This document shows positions 44,239 to 52,159 of a stretch of DNA of 64,000 nt, piece by piece. Position numbers and translations under genes: made by a program. The notes beneath the pieces are model-generated. The model ran no database searches. It was given only the letters and a program-made list of their open reading frames with translations, and was not told the DNA's origin. Within the stretch, counting starts at the first letter, position 1, and the number at the start of each line of letters is the position of its first letter. The stretch comes from Adiantum capillus-veneris (lineage: Eukaryota > Streptophyta > Polypodiopsida > Polypodiales > Pteridaceae): positions 18,243,991 through 18,307,990 of the forward strand of contig CM043942.1 of assembly GCA_014529385.2 (NCBI GenBank). The letters are read 5' to 3'.

Positions 44239-44550
44239 GAGTCAGCGATCTCCAATGTGTACGTAGATGGTGGAGCCAAGATTTGTGTTATGACAGAGAA
44301 ATTAATGCACAGGTTGGGTTTGGAAGTAAACAAGCAAACTTCCTTACAAGCTAAGATGGCAAATAATGTAAGGGTGGCTTGTGTGGGAAAGGTTAATGGA
44401 GTGAAGGTTTCAGCTTTTGGTGTGGCAATCTCAATTGATGCTTATGTGATCCCAACTAAGGGGGAGGGCTATCCGCTAATCCTTGGAAGACCTTGGCTTA
44501 TGGCTATGAAAGCTAGGCAAGATTGGGAGACAGGTTCCCTTGAGTTGTGA
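44239..44550 (+). CDS. pro: Tat element protease domain
   Basis: Open segment of about 103 codons with no ATG near its start, in the frame of gag but separated from it by stops. VYVDGGAKICVMTEKL holds the active site; DGG replaces the common DSG/DTG. ILGRPWLMAM is the conserved C-terminal motif of retropepsins. It would mature Gag and Pol. Whether DGG is functional in this clade is not certain. Confidence 0.7.
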   Translation, partial: ESAISNVYVDGGAKICVMTEKLMHRLGLEVNKQTSLQAKMANNVRVACVGKVNGVKVSAFGVAISIDAYVIPTKGEGYPLILGRPWLMAMKARQDWETGSLEL

Positions 44551-44624
44551 CCAAATCATAAGGTAGGTGGCAAGCAACAAAAAATTGTGTATGACATAAG
44601 CAGGGTAGACAACAAGACCTAGAG

Positions 44625-47600
44625 ATGGAGACTTCTATGGATGAATGGAGCACAAGCAGCTGCTCTTCATCTGAGGATGAGTCATCTGAGGAGGATGCTA
44701 GCTCTTTGGAAGTCATGGGTATAATACTGCGAAACCCAGAAGGAGAAGGTGGTCAAGACTCTCTAAACAAGGAAGAAGCCACAAGCTTAGAGGAGATGCT
44801 AGCTAAGGACCTACTAGAAGAAGAGAGAGAACCCTATTTGCAGGTACTAAAGAAGCATGCTGGCCTCTTTATAACTGATTACGAGCACATTAAAGGAGTG
44901 ACGATAACCCAACACCATATCCAATTAAAGGAAGGCGCCAAACCAGTCGTGCAAAGGCTAAGGAGATTAGGGCTAGTGCAACAAGATGCACTCTTAAAAG
45001 AAGTAAAAAGATTACTCAAGGCAGGATTTATCTACCCAATGGAAGATTCTGAGTGGGTGTCTCCAGTTGTGGTAGCACCAAAGAAAAATGGGAAGTGGAG
45101 GGTATGTGTGGATTACAAGCCTCTAAACGCAGCCACAAAAAGGGACCATTTTTCTTTTCCTTTTCAAGATGAAATACTAAATGAAGTGGCTGGTCATGAA
45201 AGGTACACAGTGTGTGATGGGTACTCAGGCTACTTCCAAATCAAAATTGCAGATGAAGACCAAAGAAAGACTACCTTCATAACACCTTGGGGGTGTTTTG
45301 CTTATAGAGTTATGCCTTTTGGTTTAACTAATGTCCCAGCTACTTTCCAGAGGTTTATGAACTTGGTGTTTCAACCTTACTTTGGTAAGTCCATACGAGT
45401 CTTCATTGATGATTTTTGCATTTACAGCTCTAGGGAAGTACATCTGTCCAAGGTTGATGAAGGTTTCACCCGTCTGGCCCAATTGGGTGGGCAATTGAAT
45501 AAAGACAAGTGCCACATAGGTGAGAGCAAGGTCACTCTACTAGGCCATGTTGTGTCTCAAGATGGTATTGAGGCTGACTCTGAAAAGGTAAAGACATTGT
45601 TAGCTTTACCTACTCCTTCAAACGTGAAGCAACTAGTCTCCTTCATTCAAAAGGTTTGCTACATGGGACGATTCATACATCTCCTTTCTCAGGAAATCTA
45701 TCCTTTGCAGCAGCTCACTAAACACACTACATTGACATGGAGTGAGGAGGGTGAAAGGTGCTTTCAAGAAGTTAAAACCATTTTGAGCTCATTGCCTGTC
45801 GTCCTACAACCCACATGGGGTGAATTATTCTATGTAAATCCTAATGTAGGTCCAGAAGCTCTAGGAGCTGTCTTGATGCAAAAAGACCCAAAGACATCTC
45901 TCATGAGACCAGTCTACTTTTCTAGTAGAGTGATGACAGCTGCTGAAAAGGGTTTCAGCGCAACTGAGCAATTGGTGCTAGCTCTTAAGTTTGCAGTGGA
46001 GAAGTTTCGGGCTTACTTACTTCCGAGACAATTTGTGGTGATCACAACTGAGGAGGTTTTTCCATATGCCCTACAACACATGGAATTGTCTCAAAGAATA
46101 GCAAAGTGGGTGGTGCAGCTTCAAGAGTTTGACTACACACTACAAGTAGAGGATTCCACCCGTGCTTGTTTGGCAGATGTCCTCACACAAAGGTGTTATG
46201 AGAAGGCCAAGAAAGAGGCACCTAGTAAGGTACCGCCTATCCCAGAGCCTGAAGTTCTACTGGGAGCACACAGTCTGTATTTTGATGGGGCTTACAAGAG
46301 GACCAAAGACAAGGCATCAGCAGGCATAGTAATATTAGGTCCAGAGAAGGAGAAGATCTTTGCAAAAGGGTTTCATCTAAAAGAGGTTCATTCTAACAAT
46401 GAGGCTGAGTACCATGCCCTTGTTTTAGGGTTGCAATGTTGTCTTTCTCAGGGCATCACAAAGCTAAATGTTTTTGGTGACTCCATGTTGATTGTTAAGC
46501 AAATGGTTGGTGTATGGGCCTGTAAAAATGACAAATTGTCTGTTAAGCTGAGGGAAGCAAAGGCCCTGTTGAAGGGTTTTAAAGAAGTTCGAGTGCACTT
46601 TGTATCTAGAGATCAAAATCGAGAAGCAGATGCCTTAGCAGGTGAAGAACTACAAACTCTCATAGTAGGTGCTATCCTTGTGAAAAGTCCTTTATACCAG
46701 GGAAAGGAGGAGCTGCATGATTTACTTTACTTTCTTGAGCATTGTGAAGCACCCTCTGGTATGAGTAAAAGTGAACGTAGGTGGTTGGCAAAAAAGGCTA
46801 CCAGCTATAGCTTAGTGAATGAGGACTTGTATTGTAGAGGGAAAGATGTTGTCTTAAGGAGAGTTCCTGCATCCCAAGAGATAAAGGATATTTTGTTTAG
46901 TTGTCATGAAGGTGTGTGTGGTGGTCACTTTGCACAAGAGATTACTAGCAGAAAGATTTTACAAGCAGGGTTCACGTGGCCAAGCCTCCATCGAGATGTA
47001 CAACATTGGTGCCGCACATGTGAGGTTTGCCAAAAAGCTGGACCAAGGCGTCTTACCCATGAAAATCAGCATCCAATCAAAACCTATGGGCCATTTGAAA
47101 AATGGGGGATAGATGCAATAGGGCCACTACCTTGCACTCAATCAGGGAAGGAATACATCATTATGGGGGTGGAGTACATGACCAGATGGGCAGAAGCTCG
47201 TCCCACAAAGCGCATAACAGCCAAGGACGTGAGTGATTTCATTTTTGAATGCATTTGTTGCCGTTTTGGCACACCTTTGGAGATTCTCTCGGATAGAGGA
47301 CCGGGATTTCGAGCTGATTTAGTCGGGCAATTGATGAGCAAGTTAAAAATCAAGCGCAGGCACTCTACACCATACTACCCTCAGTGCAATGGTCTTGTCG
47401 AAAAGATAAATGGTCTTATATGTAAAATCATCACTAAGCAAGTGCATTTACATCCTAAGGCATGGGACAAACACCTAGATGCAGCACTTTGGGCCTACAG
47501 AACATCCTTTAAAACATCCTTGGGGTATACACCTTTTCACTTGGTTTACGGGCAAGAGGCACTATTACCTATAGAAGTGGAGCTAGCGAGCCTCCGAGTT

Positions 47601-48035
47601 CTAAAAGCACATCAAGAGGATAGTCAAGAGAAGCAGGTGGAAGGAAGAATCATCGATTTGGAGAGGTTAGGGCTAGATCGAGAGTCAGCAGTGAAGTACT
47701 ATGCAGCCCAGGCAGAGAAGAAACGAAAGAAGTTCAATCGCAACCTTGTCAAGAAAGGTATCAAGGAAGGTTCTTTAGTGCTCAGATACGACAATCGCTT
47801 TGATCGCAGGAAGGATGGTAAGTTCTTGCTTAAGTGGGAAGGCCCTTTTGTAGTGATACGGAGGTTCTCAAATGGTAGTTACCAACTAGGTGACCTAGAT
47901 GGTAAGGTACATCAGACCCCGGTAAATGGTTGGCGATTGAAGGCCTACCAATGTCGTCTTTCACAGCCATATGCTGGTGAAATCAATGCTAAGGATGGTT
48001 CAGAGGAGAGCTCATCATATTCGAGCTCCAACTAA
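44625..48035 (+). CDS. pol: Tat element Pol: RT, two RNase H, integrase
   Basis: 1136 residues, uninterrupted, in a different frame from gag and protease. An acidic start is followed by RT (about 110-300; KKNGKWRVCVDYKPLN, PFGLTNVPATFQRFM, catalytic VFIDDFCIYSS). The first RNase H has lost its first Asp (LFYVNPNVGPEALGAVL). The second, archaeal-type RNase H (about 550-680) is intact: LYFDGAYK, NNEAEYHAL, GDSMLIV, NREADALAGE. Integrase has the zinc finger (CHEGVCGGHF, CRTCEVCQKAG) and D, D, E in KWGIDAIGPL, LSDRGPGFRADL and GLVEKINGLI. The C-terminal part is basic. Two RNase H domains define Tat-like elements. Confidence 0.95.
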   Translation: METSMDEWSTSSCSSSEDESSEEDASSLEVMGIILRNPEGEGGQDSLNKEEATSLEEMLAKDLLEEEREPYLQVLKKHAGLFITDYEHIKGVTITQHHIQLKEGAKPVVQRLRRLGLVQQDALLKEVKRLLKAGFIYPMEDSEWVSPVVVAPKKNGKWRVCVDYKPLNAATKRDHFSFPFQDEILNEVAGHERYTVCDGYSGYFQIKIADEDQRKTTFITPWGCFAYRVMPFGLTNVPATFQRFMNLVFQPYFGKSIRVFIDDFCIYSSREVHLSKVDEGFTRLAQLGGQLNKDKCHIGESKVTLLGHVVSQDGIEADSEKVKTLLALPTPSNVKQLVSFIQKVCYMGRFIHLLSQEIYPLQQLTKHTTLTWSEEGERCFQEVKTILSSLPVVLQPTWGELFYVNPNVGPEALGAVLMQKDPKTSLMRPVYFSSRVMTAAEKGFSATEQLVLALKFAVEKFRAYLLPRQFVVITTEEVFPYALQHMELSQRIAKWVVQLQEFDYTLQVEDSTRACLADVLTQRCYEKAKKEAPSKVPPIPEPEVLLGAHSLYFDGAYKRTKDKASAGIVILGPEKEKIFAKGFHLKEVHSNNEAEYHALVLGLQCCLSQGITKLNVFGDSMLIVKQMVGVWACKNDKLSVKLREAKALLKGFKEVRVHFVSRDQNREADALAGEELQTLIVGAILVKSPLYQGKEELHDLLYFLEHCEAPSGMSKSERRWLAKKATSYSLVNEDLYCRGKDVVLRRVPASQEIKDILFSCHEGVCGGHFAQEITSRKILQAGFTWPSLHRDVQHWCRTCEVCQKAGPRRLTHENQHPIKTYGPFEKWGIDAIGPLPCTQSGKEYIIMGVEYMTRWAEARPTKRITAKDVSDFIFECICCRFGTPLEILSDRGPGFRADLVGQLMSKLKIKRRHSTPYYPQCNGLVEKINGLICKIITKQVHLHPKAWDKHLDAALWAYRTSFKTSLGYTPFHLVYGQEALLPIEVELASLRVLKAHQEDSQEKQVEGRIIDLERLGLDRESAVKYYAAQAEKKRKKFNRNLVKKGIKEGSLVLRYDNRFDRRKDGKFLLKWEGPFVVIRRFSNGSYQLGDLDGKVHQTPVNGWRLKAYQCRLSQPYAGEINAKDGSEESSSYSSSN

Positions 48036-48312
48036 GGTAACAATCATGTACATAGTCGTTTCTATTTTTAAAAAAAAGAGAGAATGCTACCAGTGAAAGC
48101 GGATATTGACAATGGATGGGGTATGGCTTTCAAGGGTCTAGGAGACCAGTTGTTAGTCATGGATGGATACAATTATTCATCAGAAAGGACTAAACAGGGT
48201 GCATCAGCCAAGAAAGCAGTAACATGGCAAATTCAATTGGTACCAGGTGGGTAAGTATTCAAGAGAACCCTATTGTAGCACAACCTACAGCTACAGGCAT
48301 CAAATACCTCTA

Positions 48313-48428
48313 GTTTAAGGGGGAGGGCTATATGATGCATGGTTTTTAGGACCCCTTCTGAAGATGCAATAAAGGCACAGTCATTTGTTGGGGAGATGAG
48401 GATACTCTAGTCCAAGGGATCTCGAAAG
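48313..48428 (+). repeat. Polypurine tract and 96-bp stub of 3' LTR
   Basis: AAGGGGGAGGG precedes TGATGCATGG at 48333. Identity with the 5' LTR stops after CTCGAAAG at 48428. The next bases repeat TTAGGAGTTAAGATTTACC at 48429-48447 and 48475-48493. Confidence 0.85.
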
Positions 48429-48479
48429 TTAGGAGTTAAGATTTACCACAAATACCACAGAATATTATAAATTGTTAGG

Positions 48480-49543
48480 AGTTAAGATTTACCCTTCAAC
48501 ATAGGGGTATATTATGTAATTGCAGGTCAGCATGTCAAAATCTTCAAAAAACTTAAAAGTCTTCCTTGCTTGTTAAATAGAAATTGTGTCAATAGAGGAT
48601 CAAGTATGGAAATTTGCATAGCTATAGACTTTGGAAGATCTCTCATAAGACATCTGAAGTCAAAGAAAACACATTCCCCCAATGAGGCCCTTGTAGGCAC
48701 ACACGCACTAATAATTAGCAAAGGGGCAACACATACCTGAGACAGATAAAGAGCACAGTATCACCAAGCTCAATGTTGGGGTTTACAAGCATACTTGTGT
48801 CTTGAGGGACTTTGGCCTGTAACTTTTTCATAAAGGAGAGAGTTGAATGCTCTTAAAATTTTTGCTTGCACTATAAGGATAGCATCCTTTGACATCATGT
48901 CTTGCTCCCTCTCAACCTCCTTGCCTGCTTTAATATCCTGGGCCTTTCTTGTCTTATATTGATGTGTAACATCTTCAATGACAACCCCTAAATTCTTCTA
49001 CTGCTTGGAAGGGGGGATATTTAAAATTTGGAAGGCCCTAAGATCCTCACTGGGAATAAGCTCAAGAGCCTTATCAAACTTGTACCTCAGCCTTGACACA
49101 AGCACAAAATCTTTGCTCATCAGTGTGACCCTATGAGCAAATGCAGTTGCAATGTAGCTATCATTCATAAAGTCTATAAGGAAATCCTCAGTAGCCTCTT
49201 AAAGGAACATCAAAGCTTGAGATTGCCACCTTACTGAAACAAAGGTTTTGATATTCATCATGCTCACAAGTCTATCTGATATCTCTTTGAACACTCTCAT
49301 GAAGGGTAGCTTTGGAATGGGAAGACAAGTAGACTTCTATGCTTTCCTTATCTCCCTTAGAGATTTGACTTGATAATTCAATCTCTTCCTAGCAATAGGC
49401 CTCTGGTGAGGTTGTGCATGTGGTTTCCCTTCTTTCTTCCCAACCTCTGGATTGACTGATTCTTCTTGGTTGTCATCATCATCTTTCTCTGAATCTTTTG
49501 GAGCTTGGTAAACTTTTCTTGCAATTTGCTTTGTCCTCGCCAT
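48480..49543 (-). pseudogene. CENH3-like histone fold fused to C48 protease, 5' exons
   Basis: Starts at ATG 49543 with MARTKQIARK, the H3-type N-tail, then an acidic and basic tail of about 60 residues. The fold follows: SLREIRKA, stop TAG (49337-49339), KSTCLPIPKLPFMRV, VRWQSQALMFL, stop TAA (49199-49201), EATEDFLIDF, AHRVTLMSKDFVLVSRLR (to 49085). RW-QAL, ATEDFL and RVTLM-KDF are CENH3-like. The same frame runs on past a TAG (48998-49000) into a charged linker (RKAQDIKAGKEVEREQ), changes frame near 48845 and ends at a GTATGT donor (48736). The next exon (48653 to about 48493; DLPKSIAMQISILDPLL, CNYIIYPYVEG) matches the N-terminal half of Ulp1 proteases. The remaining exons lie beyond the Tat element at 39158-39983. 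Confidence 0.75.
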
Positions 49544-50140
49544 TTGATAGTCGGGAAGTGCTTTGTCCTTTGCCACAAAATTTGCCAAAACAAGGCCCAT
49601 GGGAGGTTCAAGAGACTCCTAAAATATCCCAAACAATGTGATAAGAGGTCCTCCCACAGTCTGGAAGTGCTCGCTATCGCGTCATGTGGGAAGTTGAAGA
49701 AATACCGCAGGACGCGATAAGATGTACTCCCAAAGTCTGGAAGTGCTCGCTATTGTGTCATGTGGGAAGTTGAAAAAAATGCGGCAATTGGAGATCAAAA
49801 CCCACAGAATGTGATAGTAGGTATTTTCAAAGGTTGAAACTACCCGCTATCGCATCGCTTGGGCAGATTATATGAAATAACGCGAAAGGGGGTGTGCGGG
49901 TCGATGAGAAAAATATCACGTCGTGCGGGTCGATGAGAAAAATGCAACATAAAGATGAAAGAAGAGATGGTGGAGGATGCTAGGGGTACGAAACAACATG
50001 AACGTGTTGTTTGGGGGAGGTGGGAAATCAACACGTGACATGAGCTTTTTATACATCCGACCATCCGTACAGTGTCCATTGAAATTATGTCACGTGGCAT
50101 GTGTGCATGAGTGACACGTGTCAATAACGATCATTTTTTA
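49544..50140. other. Divergent intergenic region between two genes
   Basis: This separates the minus-strand histone-fold gene from the plus-strand gene at 50484. It holds the 76-bp repeats (49638-49885) and three CACGTG boxes (50032, 50091, 50115). A bidirectional promoter is likely but unproven. Confidence 0.5.
49638..49885. repeat. Repeats of about 76 bp with TATCGCG core
   Basis: Two close copies (49638-49713, 49714-49790) share CAGTCTGGAAGTGCTCGCTA-type sequence. A third, diverged copy is at 49811-49885. Each couples a TATCGC(GTC) motif with a GCGATA motif in opposite orientation (for example 49675-49683 and 49711-49719), giving spaced inverted pairs. Confidence 0.8.
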
Positions 50141-50153
50141 CCCCTTATATAAG
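50032..50153 (+). promoter_or_regulatory. TATA box with three upstream CACGTG boxes
   Basis: TTATATAAG at 50145-50153 lies 330 bp before the ATG at 50484. CACGTG occurs at 50032-50037, 50091-50096 and 50115-50120, the last inside the perfect palindrome GACACGTGTC. In plants CACGTG (G-box) binds bZIP and bHLH factors. The pyrimidine-rich leader fits a plant 5' UTR. Confidence 0.6.
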
Positions 50154-50483
50154 CTTGATCTCATCTTTTTTTGGTGTTTTACTTTTAGTTTGTATCGCAT
50201 GATGCTAGCATCCTTAAGCTTAACCTCTTCAAAGCTCTCTAGTTCTCTCACTTCAACTCTATTTCACTGCTCTCTCTCTTTATCCATCACGCTGGCCCTG
50301 CACGACGCGAGGGTGGGTGTTTGCAAAGTTTGTGTCATTGCACTATCACTTAGTTCAAGTTTTATTGCCACGTTCTTAACCACCTGCATGACGCAATAGC
50401 CATAGCCAACAGAGTGTGCCTCGTCCCTCTATCACTCCGTTTTGGTCTTGCTTCCTTGCCTTGAACTTTTTTTCAAGCAAATC

Positions 50484-52005
50484 ATGAGTGAAGGTCGTGA
50501 AAAGATTTTAAAGGAGATTTCAAGTGAGAAGCTCTTGGTTGCTGTCACAGATGGTGGAGACATGGAACTGTACACCAAGGCATATGAAATATTCAATCTT
50601 ATGTTTAATCTTGCAGTTATGCTAGACAAATTGAAAGACTTTTTGTTAAAAGAATTCAAAGAGTTTGAAGAGGCAGTTGAGGGTAAGTGTTTGGAGACTG
50701 ATGGTAAGACTTATTGCCATCTAACTGAATTTACTACCAACTCAATTGAGAAAGGCAAAGTAACAAGGAGGTTAGGAATATTTTCTAAGAAGACTTCATT
50801 TATTTGTCCACCGACCGTCAATTACATTCAAAGCCTTGCAACCTTGTTCCAAAAGGAGTTGCCTTTCTTTTGTTTTTGTTCCTTAAAGTTGATATGCAAG
50901 GCAAAGGTGATGAAGTGAAAGATACAGAAAAAGAGGGAACAAATACAAATGTTTCCACAGTCTTGCAGCTTGAGAAAAGTGAAATTCTAGAGGAGGCGGA
51001 AATTGATGTTGCAGCTAAGGAGCAAGAGAGTTCAAATTTTGATGTGGCTCAATTTAGAGCTAGTACTATCATTGATGAGCCCATAGAGGAGGTAAAGGTG
51101 TCTCGGGCCTCCCTTACTGTTCCAAACCTTCCCTACTTCTATATCAATGGAAAAGAGTATATCTCTCTCCATTATATTCAATGTTTGCTTAATATGAGGG
51201 AGGACTACTGTATTGCAACCGTTTCTGAAGTTTCTGAGGTGGCCAAAGATTTCATTGACATAGAACAAGAGCCAAAAGAGGAGTTTTTGGCACTTGATCT
51301 TCAGACATCCAATAAACTATTTCTTCCTACTCTTGATGCACTTGCTCTATGCATGAAAGAGTGGAAGAGGAGAAACATACTCTCAAAGAAGAGACTTGTT
51401 GAGCTTGGCATCCAATATTTTGGCAAAGACTTTAAGCTGAAGGAAATTGGAAAGGACGTTGACATAAGAGAGATGAGTGGATCAGCAATCTCCTTCAAGA
51501 AACAGTCATTGCCGAGGATGAGTTGCAAAAGGTAGATTTAGTTTCACATTGATCTCCCTTCCTGAAATCTTCTTTTTTTTCAAGTTTGTTTTAATTACTC
51601 ATTATTTCTTGTTTTGCAGATTGAACTCCTTGACAAAGACAATTTTCTTTGGAGAGCTAAAGGCTTGAGAGGGAAAGCAATAGAGGGCACTTCAAGAAGG
51701 GATGCCTCCTCTCGCATGCACTACATGCCTACATTGGATAGTGCCACCTTTTGTGTTTTTCACATGCAGTATTCTAAAGATCCCGAGTTGCCAATATTTG
51801 CCCCGAAGATATTGTCCCAATTTTTGGGGTACACTCCCCTTCAAATCAATGCAAACAAGATCATGCTACTTGAGAGAGCTGCAACACTTATAATATAAAT
51901 TAGGTATGTTGCAGGATTCAATGCCTTAAGAGCAGGATACTTTCTTTGCTACTCTAGCTATGCAGCAGCAGTTGAGGAGACAAATGTCAACCTTCTGGGG
52001 GGCTA
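50484..52005 (+). pseudogene. Plus-strand gene of unknown family, intron-containing
   Basis: Starts MSEGREKILKEISSEKLLVA, helical and Lys/Glu-rich. The frame changes near 50870 (indel or small intron) to a segment with KDTEKEGTNT, VPNLPYFYINGKEYISLHY and LFLPTLDALALCMKEWKRR. A second frame change near 51460 leads to DEWISNLLQETVIAEDELQK, then a clear intron (51532-51619, GTAGAT to TTTTGCAG) and LLDKDNFLWRAKGLRGKA. A Gln-rich piece (DTFFATLAMQQQLRRQM, about 51925-51990) may be a last exon. I do not recognise the family. The intron and promoter argue for a real gene; the frame changes argue for decay. It faces away from the histone-fold gene. Confidence 0.55.
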
Positions 52006-52159
52006 TAAAAGAAGAAAGTTTTTGAGATATATTGGTGACATGTCTAGTGATACCAAAAAAATCAAAAACTGATGTAAAATTGATAGTATTTTGTGTAAAA
52101 ATATCTTTTTTGAATTTGGATCTCTTTACAAAGACTCGTTACAAAGTTTCAAAGTGAAG

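Larger units (their letters stand above)
40015..48428 (+). mobile_element. Tat-type Ty3/Gypsy element
   Basis: 5' LTR, primer-binding site, extra ORFs, gag, protease, pol with two RNase H domains, polypurine tract and the first 96 bp of the 3' LTR (48333-48428). Open gag and pol show it is fairly young. It lies in an intron of the minus-strand histone-fold/protease gene. The 3' LTR was cut by a deletion, so no target duplication can be shown. Two RNase H domains and a long 5' leader point to the Tat/Ogre side of the Gypsy family. Confidence 0.9.

Noticed and set aside
49085-49543. Processed (retro-copied) CENH3 pseudogene
   Set aside because: The frame continues beyond the histone fold into a linker and protease exons separated by plausible introns, and no poly-A tail or target duplication is seen. 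Since the histone part itself shows no intron, a retro-copied domain inside a larger gene stays possible.
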